A stretch of DNA of 64,000 nt, from contig JAUMIR010000004.1 in assembly GCA_030847615.1 (NCBI GenBank), positions 221,081,001-221,145,000 of the forward strand, written 5' to 3'. This stretch comes from Gambelia wislizenii (lineage: Eukaryota > Chordata > Lepidosauria > Squamata > Crotaphytidae). The position numbers were made by a program, and so were the translations under genes. Under the pieces are notes generated by a model, which worked only from the letters and a program-made list of their open reading frames with translations, was not told the origin of the DNA and made no database searches. Numbering within the stretch: position 1 is the stretch's first letter; every line of letters begins with the position of its first letter. Below are positions 12,189 to 23,599 of this stretch, in pieces.

Positions 12189-12425
12189 GTGAGTTGGGAG
12201 GGGGGCACCGGGGGCGGAGCCTGCGGGGAGCTCCGGAGCACCTGTTCAGCCGCCGCGTGTGTGCGGACACGTACCCGGGTGGGACGGCGGCCCGGACGCG
12301 GACTGGGCAAATAGAAGCTGGCGGGGTCCCTCCCGCGGCGAGCGCTTCCCTTCCCCGAGCCCACGCGTTGCCCGGCTCCGGAGGTTCAGGGCAGGGCACA
12401 GAAATCGAAATTGCATTCAGACCTT

Positions 12426-12645
12426 TGGTTGTTGTGCGCCTTCCAGTCGTTTCCGACTTATGGCGAACCTCTCAGGGGGGATTCTTGGCAGGGTTTGTTC
12501 AGAGGGGGTTTGCCTTGCCCTTCCTCTGAGGCTGAGATAGTGTGACTTACCCAAGGTCACCCGGTGGCTTTCCATAGTCGGGGGTGGGTGGGTTTCGAAC
12601 CCTGTTTTCCAGAGTCATAGTCCAACGCTCAAACCACTGCCTTCA
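12426..12645 (-). repeat. tRNA-derived SINE, AAC-tailed family
   Basis: The plus strand reads GGTTGTTGTGCGCCTTCCAGTCGTTTCCGACTTATGGCGA and ends with AACGCTCAAACCACTGC, the exact reverse layout of the copy at 14806. CpG positions are less decayed here than in other copies, suggesting a younger insertion or protection by the adjacent CpG island. Confidence 0.85.
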
Positions 12646-12667
12646 GAGCTGTGTTACTTTCAGTATG

Positions 12668-12906
12668 AATGATTTTAATGTTAGCACTTAGCAATAGCAC
12701 TTCTATTTCTATAGGGCATATCAGTGCCAAAGCACTTACTAAGCGGTTTACAACGTGTTAGCTAATTGCCCCCAACAAGCAGGGTCCTCATTTTACCAAC
12801 CTAGGAAAGGATGGAAGGCTGAGTGAACCTTGGAGCCCTCCAGGATCTGACTTGCAAGGTTGTGATTGCAGTACTGGCATTTAATCACTGCGCCACCAGG
12901 GTTAAT
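12668..12906 (-). repeat. Sauria-type SINE
   Basis: On the minus strand it starts CCCTGGTGGCGCAGTGATTAAATGCCAGTACTGCAA, contains GGTTCACTCAGCCTTCCATCCTTTC and GGGGGCAATTAGCTAAC, and ends with a BovB-like GTAAACCGCTTAG segment. The same block order is found at 22853-23124. Confidence 0.8.
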
Positions 12907-13390
12907 GTTAATGTTTGTTTTAATCCTATGTGGTTTTTATTGGTGTTTTAAAATGATTTTATCTCATTGTATTTTAATTTATGTTGTATCCCACCTCAAG
13001 CATTGGGGAGAGGAGGGTAAGATAATAATAACAACAATTATTATTATTCAATGATGTTGCATAATCAGCATACTGTTTTATTAACCTGGCAGATGCCAAA
13101 CCAAAGTGAGGGAATATGTGCACAAGACAGCCCTGAGAGTAGGTCCTACTGTCCTTACCACCAGCCCCATCCTCTTTAGGACAAATCTACTATTTCAGTG
13201 ATCATGGAGAAAGGGCTCTTGGAGGAAGGGCTGAAAAAGGGTATTTATGGGTTTAGCTAAGTGGCCACTCCAGCAGTTATCAATGGACCACTGTTCTCAA
13301 AAGTACTGTTTGGCTCCTCTTTCTCCATCATCTGCATTATATAACAGACTTGTTTCAAATCAGAGCTTAGTTTAGAAGTGAAACTGTATA

Positions 13391-13620
13391 CAGCTGTCCC
13401 TCCACATTCACAGATTTGGCATTCACGGTTTTAAGTATTCATGGCTTGAAAATATTCTTTAAAAAATAATAATCCAAAAAGCAAACCTTGATTTTGCCAT
13501 CTTATATCAGGGACACCGTTTTGCTATGCCATTGCACATAATGGAACTTGAGTATTCACAGATTTGGGTATTCATGGGGGGTCCTGGAACCAAACCCCAG
13601 CGGATGTGAAGGGACAGCTG
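13391..13620. mobile_element. Tigger/pogo-like element (230 bp)
   Basis: TIRs CAGCTGTCCCTCCACATTCAC and GTGAAGGGACAGCTG with flanking TA at 13389-13390 and 13621-13622. The inner sequence (GATTTTGCCATCTTATATCAGGG and so on) matches the copies at 17909 and 55300. Confidence 0.8.
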
Positions 13621-14805
13621 TATTAGTGCTCCGGAGTTTGCATATTTCATATTTTCTTCACTAAATAATTTGGAAGTTGTTTTGCTTGCCCAAGATCCCC
13701 TGTTCAGTTTCTGGTATCTCCCAGTTCAGCTAATCCCAGAAAGACCACGACTGATGTCTTGGAAAGCCATTGATGTCAGGGGTACTTATTAGTGCTTGGT
13801 TCCATATTTGCACAAAAGTTAAAAGACCTGAAAATCACTCAACTGAATAAATGCCTAAAAATTAATGTCTCTGCATCCTACCCTAAGCTTGTTTCTCTAG
13901 GCCTTGGAAGAAAACAACAACAGTCTTCATTCAGTGCTTCTATGGACTATGGAGTATGATTATGTGCTCTGCATCACTTTGTAACAGACCCCCACCATTC
14001 CTCTTAAGTTACCCCAAATCACTATGCTTTGTGTAATTTGTTGGTGTTCAGTTCCATGTATTCATGGTACTGACCATGGTACTGTTTACATGCTGCTTTG
14101 GCTGGCTTGGGATAACTAGCTGATTTTAAAGTTCTACCCAGGGCCTATTTCAAATATATACATTGTATTTATGCTTTGATCATGTGAACGGATCCAAGAC
14201 TAAGGAGGGAAAGGGTTGTTCACGGGAATAAATAGCTGTCTATTTGTACTGCATTCCTATATACCACTTATCTGACAGTAAGGTCCTTTCTCATGGGCAG
14301 TTTACTCGCAGGGAATTACTTCTGAGTAAATGTGCATAAAATTGTTTTGTATGCTCTTATTTATGTGATATGTGATAAGTATTTACCAAACCATATCTTG
14401 CTAGTACTTTCTGTCCTGACTTAACAGTGATTTTTTAGGATTTAAACAGAGGTCTTTCCCAACTCTGTTAAATTTACTCTTTTTAATACCAGGAATTTAA
14501 TCTAGGGTTTTCTGCATGCAACCCACATTCTCTGTTGCCAAAATATGACCTCTTTCTAGGCACCTTTTCTTCTGTGTAATTTTTGAGCCAGCATATTCTA
14601 GACCACTTTACACCTGCAAATGCCTTGATTTATGTTGAATATTAAAAATGTCAGTGATTATGAGTTCATGTGATTACACTCTGACATACTGTCTAGGTGT
14701 CTAGGAAACTAGGGCCTGTCTTTCCTATGTATGGATGGACACATGCTAGCAGCCCATTGCCATGCATCTGTCCCCAAATACAGATGAGGCTAGTGATCTT
14801 TTGGA
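13621..14805. other. Intronic DNA with no supported feature
   Basis: I see no exon, RNA gene, tandem repeat or recognisable mobile element in this stretch. Confidence 0.5.
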
Positions 14806-14998
14806 GTTGTTGTTGTTGGCGCAGTGGTTTGAGTGTTGGACTATGACTTTGGAGACCAGGGTTCGAATCCCCACTTGGCTGTGAAAACCCACTGAGTGAC
14901 CTTGAGCAAGTCAAACACTCTTAGCCTCAGACAATCCCATGATAGGTTCACCTTAGGGTTGCCATAAGTTGGAAATGACTTGAAGGCAAAACAACAAT
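14806..14998 (+). repeat. tRNA-derived SINE, AAC-tailed family
   Basis: It reads GGCGCAGTGGTTTGAGTGTTGG, then GGGTTCGAATCCCC (box B), GTGACCTTGAGCAAGTCAAAC, ATAGGTTCACCTTAGGGTTGC, and a short ACAACAA tail. The RNA polymerase III internal promoter boxes are recognisable. Confidence 0.85.
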
Positions 14999-15288
14999 GT
15001 GCAGATGCTTTAGATGCAAAAGCAAACATTAAACATAAGCAGCCTTTAAATTATGATTTTGGATTGAACTGGGGGAGAACAAAACACAAAATGCACTGGC
15101 TTTCCTCTTCTCCAGACAGTGGCCATTCTTCCTTAGAAAGAAAGAGTTAATATAGCTTAATAATGTCAAACTATATTGAATTCCTCCCCTGTCCCAAAAG
15201 GCTGCAGTTACTTAGAGCTGATTCATATGTTGCAGGGAAGTGAATAACACAGCAAAATCCAGCAGCACAAAATAATGTATGCTTCTCT

Positions 15289-15487
15289 GTTGTTGTTGTT
15301 GTTGTTGTTGTTGTTGTGTGACTTCAAGTTGTTTCTGACTTATGGTGACACTAAGGTGAACCTGTCATGGCATGGGGTTTTCTGAGGCTGAGTGTGTGTC
15401 ACTTGCCCAAGGTCACCCTTGGGCAAACCCAATAGATTTGAACTCTGGTCTCCAGAGCGGTAGTCCTACACTACACCATGCTGACTC
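15289..15487 (-). repeat. tRNA-derived SINE with expanded (GTT)n tail
   Basis: The tail-side (TTG)n run at 15289-15316 leads into GTGACTTCAAGTTGTTTCTGAC and ends in the reverse of a box B and head at about 15430-15487. The middle of the element is shortened relative to the other copies. Confidence 0.8.
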
Positions 15488-15499
15488 TACAGAGGCAAA

Positions 15500-15600
15500 T
15501 ACAGTGGGCCCTCTGGATCCATGGGGGTTCAGTTTCAGATGGAAATAAATACAGATGGTTGTGCTCTATATTATTAAATAGTGGCAATGTGTACGCAGAT
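15500..15600. mobile_element. Fragment of a Tigger/pogo-like element
   Basis: CAGTGGGCCCTCTGGATCC followed by ATGGGGGTTCAG has the form of this family's terminal repeat, next to a TA. The opposite end was not found. Confidence 0.4.
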
Positions 15601-15742
15601 GGGGCAGCATGCTTTTTGCTACCATTTTAGGTATGGGACAAGACAATCTGTGGCTGGTTGAAACTGGTTTGGGAGCCAGCAGATGGGGAGTGTCCACTGT
15701 ATTGCAAGAGGCACCACAGGAAAGTATTAGGGACATCAGGGA

Positions 15743-15745
15743 TGT

Positions 15746-15802
<57 letters not shown>
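15743..15802. repeat. Compound microsatellite (TG)n(AG)n
   Basis: About 28 bp of TG repeats passes directly into about 30 bp of AG repeats. The long Cys-Val and Arg-Glu translations across it are artefacts of the repeat. Confidence 0.95.
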
Positions 15803-15804
<2 letters not shown>

Positions 15805-17908
15805 CTTTGGGGAACTCCAGCATAAAATATTTTGTTGTTGCATCCTCAAGATACTTTATTACAGATTAATACTTGCATCCAGTGGCAGGTGGTGGCTTCC
15901 ATGTCAGTTGGGCAGCAAATCTGTTCTGTATTTTAGTGTAGTCTACGAGGGAGCTATTAGAAGTATTAGCCCTATCAGAAATGGGTTCAGCACCTTGGAT
16001 AACCTGTTTAAAGTTTGCATTAAACCCTGGAGGGGATTTATTGTCCCACTGACATGGAAGCCACCAGAGTTTGGGTTCTTTAGTGTAAAGCCTCAAAGAG
16101 CTTGTCCAAGCACATATGGTAATGTGCATTGGGGCCTTCTGTTACTGTGCTTCTGATCTGTGCAGCCTGGATATATTTCAGTGTTTCAGGCTATGCTTGT
16201 CCTTCTCAGTGAGTGTGAAGGGGGTACAAAACCAGAAGTGACTACATAGTAAGCAGTTCCTGCACTCATTCTCAGAGGGTTTTTTCTGAGGGATGTATGT
16301 GGAAATACCTGGTTTCTCTAGACATGCTTCTAATTCAGGGAATATGAAAATCTTCTCTGGAATAACTCCAGTATGTATAAAATCTGCTCCCACATAAAGG
16401 GAATGTGCTTAATCTGGATAAAAGTACATTGCACAATTGTGATCCTTATCTTAATGAATGATGTAGAGCTAAATGAAAGTTGTCCTTGATCTGTTCTCTA
16501 AGAAATTGTGACTGACAGCTGGAATGCACTGGAAAGATGAGTGTGTAAGCAGAAATTAATAAAGCAAAGTTAATTAAAATGTGGATTTTCTTTAAAAAAA
16601 AAGGTAGTAACAGTTGAAGATACACTGTATATGTATCTGCCAAGATATATTTGAGAGAGATGAAATCAAGAAAATTAACTTCAGCATGCAGTGTGAAATT
16701 GTGAGATCTTGAGAATACTTTGGCATGAGGGTTCATCCTTGTGCTTTAAAACCCCCCAGATGTTTTGATAAACAAAGATGATCATTAGACTAAGTAGCAG
16801 AACCATGATAACTATGCAGGAAATGTTTTTTTAAAAAAACGATTGTGGTGTTGAAATACCCCAGTGAACATTCCTCATGCTTTCAAATCTGACCCAGTGG
16901 TATGTCTGCAGCAATTAACAGAACACCCTTAGTTGGCAGCAGAAGTATGAGAAAGAAACTGAATGTTGTGTTAAGACATGTTTAAAGCAGGCTCTTAATT
17001 AGAGTTTTATTAACTCATATAGAAAATGTATCTTCAACAGTATCAACTATGAAACATCATGGAGAGCTTTTTGCTATTCTGCCTGTGGTATTCTGTTCTC
17101 TCACAAATTTCACATTGAAAGCAGATTAGCTGTGATGTTGCATTCCACTCTAGTACGACAATCTTTCCTTGATAAGGGGTGTCATTTCAGATTTTGAGAG
17201 GGGATAATCAATTGTGGGCATAATCAATAATAATTGAAACTAAATTCAGTAGCTTGATATTGGAATATTCAGGATTAAACTACAAAGCATCAGTATGCAG
17301 GTTTTTTTTAAAAAAAGTATTAAATATGATAGTCATGTACTCTATAGCATGCATATCATATGTTCTACTATGTGTGTGAATATAGTGCTACAAGATTTGT
17401 GGTTTTAGTATGCAAATCTAGTACATATAAGCCAAATGTGTTTATAAGAATGACCATTCATTAGGTGTATTTGGGCATCATGATAAAATAGAATTCTTGA
17501 GAATTCTGGCATATTATAAATGAGATAGCATGCTACTCAGCAGAAAGGGCTAAACAACCCACAAACCTTCTGTTCGTAGTTTGTTTACCATGCTGTCCAA
17601 ATCTGGACAGCACTTTGGGTTGTCTATATTCAAACAAGCCAGAAAAATAACCAGTGGCTTATTGATTTCTTTCTTTCACATGTTAGGGGAGAGACAAACC
17701 ACAGTGATAGGTTCGGAGGTCATGATAAGCAAGCCACAGACAGAACAGATGGCCTGCAGTTTGTTGAGCCACTTAAACTTGCAGCAGGAGTGATCTGGCA
17801 TCGTGAGCCAGCACACTGCTTATAAATAATAAGCCAGGATTTGTGGTTTATTGCAATGCAGAAACCACCTAATATCTTGAACCATGGAGCTAGCCAGAGA
17901 CAGAAATA
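15803..17908. other. Intronic DNA with no supported feature
   Basis: Open frames such as 15746-16156 read out of the microsatellite and have no protein-like character. No exon signals were recognised. Confidence 0.5.
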
Positions 17909-18173
17909 CAGTTGTCCCTCCGTATCCACGGATTTGGTATCCAGGGATTTAAGTATTCACGGCTTGAAAATATTCTTAAAAAAATAATAATCCCCAAAGC
18001 AAACCTTGATTTTGCCATCTTATATAAGGGACACCATTTTGCTATGCCATTGCATCTAATGGGACTTGAGTATTCACAGATTTTGAATTCACAGATTTTG
18101 AATGGGACTTGAGTATTCACAGATCCACAGGGGGTCTTGGAACTAAACCCCAGTGAATATGAAGGGACAACTG
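17909..18173. mobile_element. Tigger/pogo-like element (265 bp) with an internal tandem duplication
   Basis: Ends CAGTTGTCCCTCCGTATCC and GAAGGGACAACTG, flanked by TA at 17907-17908 and 18174-18175. Near the right end the phrase GGGACTTGAGTATTCACAG occurs twice about 40 bp apart, with two ATTTTGAAT units between, a small local duplication missing from the copy at 13391. Confidence 0.8.
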
Positions 18174-19021
18174 TACTCCTGAAGTATAACCAAATGTTGT
18201 CTCAAACATGATGGTATGAGTAGTTAATTAGCTCAAGTCCTTTGTGTGGGAGAAGTTTAACGTTTAATTTTTGTTTTAAAAAGTGGATTGTTTCAAAATT
18301 CAGAACTTTCAAAAAGACCAAGTGTTTTCAGCTGCTATTATCTTCTGTGCCATGTTATTCTGGAACCGATTTATTTTATCATACTTACTTAGAAGGAGAA
18401 TGAAAGTTCACTTGTGTGATCAGATTAATAATTTTGAGCACAAATTGGAAATGTTTGGGGTGACAGTAAAAAGAACGGTGTGTGAATTGCACCTTGCCAA
18501 CTGCAGTGGGAGCTGTTAGTGCCCAAAATAGGAAGAATGGGGATGGGGACCTCTGAATTTATTTATAGGACTTGTGTAAAATAACTCCCATTTGAAGGGA
18601 AGTATAATGCACTGAAAGCAAAAAGTATGCCTGAAATTGTATATATATCTGGTTAGGCAAAAGTGTGGAGGAATCGTATTGCTAACAAAAACAACACCCA
18701 TTCCCCATCATTTCAGCAGATGAATTCTGAGTCCAGGCACTGATATAACAAACAAAACCATGAAGTGTAGCCTAATGGTGTGGATAAAGTACAAGATGTA
18801 TTTACCAGGAAATACAGATCAACTCCAGAAACTTCCCATTGTCATCAGATGTACTAGTTGTCATGTTACATAATATTCTAATTGGGACTTAATTTTCACT
18901 AGAAGTATTAAATTGCTTTCACTTCTGTTCTTGCAGCATTTTTTTTAAATCTGTGCCTGGTATATTATTGGTTACCTATGTTTTTAAAGTACCATAGGAG
19001 TATAGTGTAAGTTCCTCACTA
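18174..19021. other. Intronic DNA with no supported feature
   Basis: No exon or repeat family recognised. Confidence 0.45.
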
Positions 19022-19078
19022 GAAGTCAAGATGGCTAAACAGAGGCTGTCATACTTTGGATGTATGATGAGACAGTGC

Positions 19079-19840
19079 ATCCACACTACACAAATAATCC
19101 AGTTTGAAACTGGATTGTTTGCCATAGTGCCTTCCTATGGAATCCTGGGATTTCTAGGGCTCCTCTATATGGGGGGGGGGAATGCAAACACATCTGAAGA
19201 AGCAGGCATTCACAATGATGCCGCCTGTCTTCATGGTCAAAAGAGCCCCCCTAAACTTCACATGAGCCCTAGCCAAGATGGCGTCCATGAGTGATTTACT
19301 CACAATTTTAAATCTGCTGCCACCATTTTTTTTAAAAAAAACCCAGTTTCCCATGGTGTGTACATGCAATATTTTGGTTTTTTTTTAAAGAAAGAAAAAA
19401 GAAAGTATAAGATTGCCATTTGATTGACTTATCAGACCCTTGCTTAGCTGAAAATCCAACAAGATGGCAGTAGATGCTTACCCTGTTTGCTAGACCCTTC
19501 CCCATGCTTCTCCAGCCAATCAGATTACACTGCCTGTTCATATCTGCGTGAATCCGAGTGTTTGAATGGTCGCGCATTCACATGTCGTACGGAGCTTTTT
19601 AAAAAATCCAGATGAAGTCCCGGACACTACACACACATGGACTTTGCAGTGGATTTGGCTGCCCCCTTCCTAATGACAAGTATTTATGCAAATATCCTTA
19701 TGTATGAATTGCCTTCTGTTCGCATCCTGTTAGGATTATTTTCACTGTATAGACAAGCCCGTAGTTTGGTGAGACACCAGCACTCTTTGGCAGAGAAGAC
19801 TAATGACTTTGTAAAACTGGATTATTTGTGTAGTGTGGAT
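19079..19840. mobile_element. Snapback TIR element with perfect 27-bp terminal repeats, inserted in the LINE and itself interrupted
   Basis: Positions 19079-19105 (starts ATCCACACTACACAAATAAT) and 19814-19840 are exact reverse complements over 27 bp. The inner parts match the palindromic family (CCTATGGAATCCTGGGATTT at left; GTAGTTTGGTGAGACACCAG and CTCTTTGGCAGAGAAG at right). The half-elements are pushed apart by the repeat at about 19160-19750. No clear target duplication was found. Confidence 0.75.
19160..19750 (-). repeat. Dispersed ~600-bp repeat, copy 1 (hAT-like non-autonomous element?)
   Basis: It matches in reverse orientation the copies at 30060 and 33676: shared blocks are the GATTTACTC...CTGCCACCA region, a long A/T run, a GGCAGTAGATGCTTACCCTG type block, and ends related to GGGCTTGTCTATA. 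The terminal TAGACAAGCCC at 19744-19754 mirrors GGGCTCCTCTATA at 19157-19169. Confidence 0.6.
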
Positions 19841-20062
19841 TACTCATTGGAAAAGACAATAATGCTTGTTAAAGTGGAAGGTAGTAAGAGAAGAGGGAGA
19901 CTGCATAACAGGTGGATTGATTCAGTAAAGGAAGCCACGGTCCTGAGGTTGAAGGACTTGAGCAGCGCAGCTGATGACCAGGGCTCCTGGAGGTTTCTCA
20001 TTGACAGGATCTCCATTAGGTCAAAGCTGACATGATGACAAAGGACAACAACAACAAATAAG

Positions 20063-21406
20063 ATTCAGAACTGGACCTTAGTACAGAAAGTACAGTTTAG
20101 TTTGGATCAAGATTAGTTTATCTGACCTGTACTAGAAAAGTATCATGGCTTCTCTGTAAAGAAATAGATATCACATTTACATTCAGTAAATTCAGTCATT
20201 CAGCAGTATCAGATCTCAAGCTGGATGCAAAATAGATAGGAATACGTTTCCATAGTATGCACAGATATTGGTAGTATTTTCTTTCACCCATAATAGTGTT
20301 TAATAATGTCTTAAAATAGTGGCATAATGGATACCAATTAAAAGTGAAAACAAGATGTTGGACACTGACTTTGCGAGAAAGCTACTATTAATGGGTTGGG
20401 GTTTTTTGTTCACTGCAATTTAGCAATTCCCAGTGGATCAACAATTGGTCTTTCTAGATACTCACCTGGTTTCCCAAATCAACTGCTTATAGTGCTGGAG
20501 AAAATCTTTCAAGGACCAGCATGAAGTATTTTGATTACTGAACTACTGACCAGGTTCCTGGGATTCTTCCTTCTTGATCCTTATTTATGTGTACAAACAT
20601 TTTAGAATTAGGATTTTAGAAATTCACATGTTATTCAGTGGCAAACCTGAGTTTGCTGTCAAGTGTACATTTGACAGGGAGCTACAGCCAGAGTACAAAC
20701 ACAGTGTTAGAAATATATACAGCAAGTCAACATAAAGTTTGAGCAGCTGTGAAAACTCTTCCAGGTGGTGTTGGCGAGGGATTCTTTTGATGTAGCATTT
20801 CAGAAGTAATAATTAAATACTGCATTTTCTCTAATTCTTTGTAAGTAAAAAATAAAACATTGTTATGTTGGTTCTAAGCTTCTGCAGTAAACTAAGTATT
20901 AGGGACAGATTGGTTTTTTTTTGTTTTGTTGGCATGTCAGTTAAAATCTATGCTGCAAGCACTGATGTCTTCAGCAAGCTGCCCCATACAGGCATGCATG
21001 CAAAAATACTTATCTTGTCAGCCTCACTGTTATGGTTGCTTAGTTGTAAAGGGGTTAGATGTTCTGTTTACTCAAAGGCGAGAGAGTGACATAATGTCTA
21101 TTGAAGCAAAGACACCAAGGTTTTATAGAGTACAGAGCAAAACTTCTCAGATACATTGGGATGTTTATATTTTAGCACAGAGGTACTGGAGAAGGGGACA
21201 TATAAAACTGTAGAAGGCACATCTATGCAGCACTTAATTTGGGTATTGCCACTCTCTGCAAATGACACATGATGGTTGACCCCTCACCCCTCCCCCAGGT
21301 TGTGTGGTATAGTATTTATAATGTTGAGTTGGGTTGTAGTGTACCTCTGAGCTCCTTTTTTCTTTCTTATTCCAAAATAAGCACATGGGGGCTCAAAAGT
21401 AAGCAC
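20063..21406. other. Intronic DNA with no supported feature
   Basis: No exon, RNA gene or recognised repeat. Confidence 0.45.
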
Positions 21407-21790
21407 GTTTGTTGTTGTTCTGTGCCTTCCAATCATATCTCACTTATGGTGACCCTAAAACAAACCTAAGCCTAAAGACCCAAAAGGCACCAGATCCTTT
21501 CTGATCTTGGAAGCTAAGCATGGTCAACTCTGGTTAGTACTTGGAAGGGAGACCACCAATGAATCCCAGGTGCTGTACGCTATATTTCAGAGAAAGGAAC
21601 TGGCAAAACCACCTCTGAGTATTACTCGCCTAAGAAAATCTTATGAAATTCATGAGGTTGCCATAAGTCAACAGGCTACTTGATGGCCCATACAAACCAA
21701 CAAGTCAAACCCATCACAGGATTTTCTTGACAAAATTTGTCCAGAGGAAGTTTGACCTTCCTTACTTCTCAGGCTGTGAGAATGTGCTTA
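21407..21790 (-). repeat. tRNA-derived SINE split by a 5S SINE
   Basis: The left part (21407-21472: GTTGTTGTTCTGTGCCTTCC, ATCTCACTTATGGTGACCC) and right part (about 21706-21790: CCCATCACAGGATTTTCTTG, CCTTACTTCTCAGGCTG) are consecutive pieces of one minus-strand AAC-family SINE. The 5S-type SINE is inserted between them. Confidence 0.8.
21474..21705 (+). repeat. 5S-rRNA-derived SINE (5S-Sauria type)
   Basis: The head carries the internal promoter and 5S-like segments GATCTTGGAAGCTAAGCATGG, GGTTAGTACTTGGAAGGGAGACC and CAATGAATCCCAGGTGCTGTA, followed by AGAAAGGAACTGGCAAAACC and CATGAGGTTGCCATAAGTC. This layout of a 5S head plus a SINE body is known from squamates. It is not a functional 5S rRNA gene. 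Confidence 0.85.
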
Positions 21791-22029
21791 AACCATCCCT
21801 GGCAGCTTTTTCTCAACTTAAATTTATCCTCATCCCTGTGCAAGAGCAGAACACCAAAACAAAAGAAAACAAAAGCAACAAAATGACATTTGATGCTAAT
21901 TGATTTTTTAAAATTTTGTTCTTCATTCTGTTGTTGTTTTGATGTTTAGCTCAGCTAGTAGAGCAGCTGCTTGCTACAGTTTGCAAGCCTTAATTGATTT
22001 GTTGAATCAATTACTTGCAAAGACTTTCC

Positions 22030-22175
22030 AGAGTCTTTGTGTGTGTGTGTGTGTGTGTTTAGTTAGTTTCCCCTTTCCCTCCCAGAATTGGAGTGCCAGG
22101 GCTCACCCTCCACTCTCTTCTATTTCCACATTCTGGCTATAAATAAATTTTATTATTATTATTATTATTATTAGA
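22030..22175. repeat. (GT)n and (TTA)n microsatellites
   Basis: A GT run at about 22038-22058 and an ATT/TTA run at about 22149-22174. Confidence 0.9.
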
Positions 22176-22852
22176 AGCAAGTCAACCAGATTAAATATTC
22201 TTATCTCCCTAGGTAAGTGAGAAGGAATAATTCCCTCATTTCACCTTGCTCTGGAAACAGCCCCCTTAGCTTAGATTTCCAGTTTCCAACAGGAAAATAT
22301 GACCCAGAAACCGCAGGGCCTGGGACATTCCTTAACTGGCAGCCCTTCTCTCAGCTTCAGTATTTAACATAGGTTAGTGCTCAGCAACACACATTGCTGG
22401 GTGCCCTTATGCCAGTCACTGTCTCTCAGCCTAACGCAACTCAACATGTTACAGAATACAGTGGACGTTGGGAGCAGCAAGTATAATGCACTGAGCTCCA
22501 TAGAAGAAGGGTGGAGTAAAAGTGTAGCGATTCATTAAATAAATAAAACAATGTGTTGTTGGGAGGAGTGCAGTTTTCCTTCCAGTGTTCTGCTGTTGGT
22601 ATTGAGGAAGATGGCAATGGGGGAGGTAACACCTTGTTTTTTCTAGAGATCCTTCCTGTGCTTCTGGTTGTCCAGGAATTGCGGCAGCAGGTTTGAATGC
22701 GTGCCCCCAAACGATGGCGCAAATAATTTTGCAAAAACTGGTCACAGCTCTCTGTCACAGCTTCTCTTTCCTTCCCCATTCCACATCTCCAGAGGAGCAC
22801 CATGTGTTTCTCCCATGGCAAATTCAGAATTCTGAAGCTTCATAGTTGCATA
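22176..22852. other. Intronic DNA, possible Penelope-like trace
   Basis: The string TCCAGTGTTCTGCTGTTGGTATTGAGGAAGATGGC near 22577-22615 is the inverse of one at 27472-27512 inside a Penelope-like remnant, so a small related fragment may be here. Nothing else is supported. Confidence 0.4.
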
Positions 22853-23124
22853 GGAGCCCTGGTGGTGCAGTGGTTAAATGCCAGTACTGCAAGCCACCAC
22901 ATCGCAAGTTCGATTCCAGCCGGCTCCAAGGTTCACTCAGCCTTCCATCCTTTCATAAGTCGGTAAAATGAGTACCCAGCTTGTGGGGGCAATTAGCTAA
23001 CACACATTGGAAACTGTTTAATGCAGTGTAGATGTGTAAATGGCTATTGCTTAAAACAATTTGTAAGCCGCTCTGATAGCCTTGTGGCTGAAGAGTGGGG
23101 TATAAATAAATAAATAAATAAATA
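22853..23124 (+). repeat. Sauria-type SINE, near full length
   Basis: The head GGAGCCCTGGTGGTGCAGTGGTTAAATGCC with box B GGTTCGATTCCAGCC-like sequence leads to CAAGGTTCACTCAGCCTTCC, GGGGGCAATTAGCTAAC, and a BovB-type tail TTTGTAAGCCGCTCTGATAGCC / GTATAAATAAATAAA. The shared tail implies past mobilisation by a BovB/RTE LINE. The (ATAA)n end is at about 23101-23124. Confidence 0.9.
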
Positions 23125-23228
23125 CAATGGTCCAGGGTCTGGGCAGGAAGGGATGCCTCACCCCAAAATGGCAGGTGAAGCATCCCTCCCCTAGCTTGGG
23201 CCACATGGAGAGGAAACCTATTTCATTA

Positions 23229-23561
23229 CAGTACGTCCCCCCTGCCCGTGTCCTTGGGAGATGCATTCCTGGACTTACTGTGGATACTGGAAACCATGGA
23301 TAGCAGAGAACTCTATTAAAATGAATGACTTCTGGCCCAAATATACCATAGAGTTGTGTTGGAGGACTTAGATGATGCCTAGAAATAACACTTCTCAAGG
23401 CATCTTCTAGGTCCTCCAGTGTGACTCTATGGTCAGCTCCTGGCAGAAACATATCATAGATTCATGCTGGAGGATCTAGAAGTTACCTAGAGAGACCATT
23501 TTTTTAGCTTCAGGTAAGTGAATCTGTAGTTACTGGTCCCATGGATATGAGGGTGGTACTG
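23229..23561. mobile_element. Tigger/pogo-like element (333 bp) with internal duplication
   Basis: Ends CAGTACGTCCCCCC and GAGGGTGGTACTG, flanked by TA at 23227-23228 and 23562-23563. The CATAGATTCATGCTGGAGGATCTAG and TTGGAGGACTTAGATGATGCCTAG segments repeat inside, explaining the extra length. A (TTTA)n run follows at 23563-23588. Confidence 0.75.
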
Positions 23562-23599
23562 TATTTATTTATTTATTTATTTATTTACTGATTATGTTT

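Larger units (their letters stand above)
10680..12420. promoter_or_regulatory. CpG island covering the BMP6 promoter, leader and exon 1
   Basis: Base composition changes abruptly from AT-rich flank to G+C-rich, CpG-dense sequence, with CCG and GGC runs near 10722-10740 and 10860-10880 and throughout exon 1, then falls away inside intron 1 at a SINE. A vertebrate developmental gene with such an island usually initiates transcription within it. No TATA box at a fixed distance from the ATG is evident, so the start site is not assigned. Confidence 0.8.
19022..20062 (+). mobile_element. 3' end of a non-LTR retrotransposon (LINE), split by a nested insertion
   Basis: Coding-like pieces at 19022-19077 (KMAKQRLSYFGCMMR) and 19841-20035 (SLEKTIMLVKVEGSKRRGR, RWIDSVKEATVLRLKDL, DQGSWRFLIDR) join into the C-terminal part of a LINE reverse-transcriptase protein, which has the pattern LSYFGHVMRR-SLEKTIMLGKVEG-RRRGRP-RWIDSVKE. 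The tail is GACATGATGACAAAGGACAACAACAACAAA. It is a pseudogene, 5'-truncated. Confidence 0.75.

Noticed and set aside
11471..12364. 297-codon minus-strand open frame opposite BMP6 exon 1
   Set aside because: It arises from the G+C-rich codons of BMP6 on the other strand; it is arginine- and glycine-rich without family motifs.
14806..14998. Possible tRNA gene with box A and B
   Set aside because: The head is followed by the conserved SINE body and AAC tail, and many copies exist in the window.
15746..16156. 136-codon frame beginning with repeated Cys-Val and Arg-Glu
   Set aside because: It is a translation of the TG/AG microsatellite followed by unremarkable sequence.
21474..21705. Possible 5S rRNA gene
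   Set aside because: 5S-like sequence covers only the head, and is joined to a SINE body.
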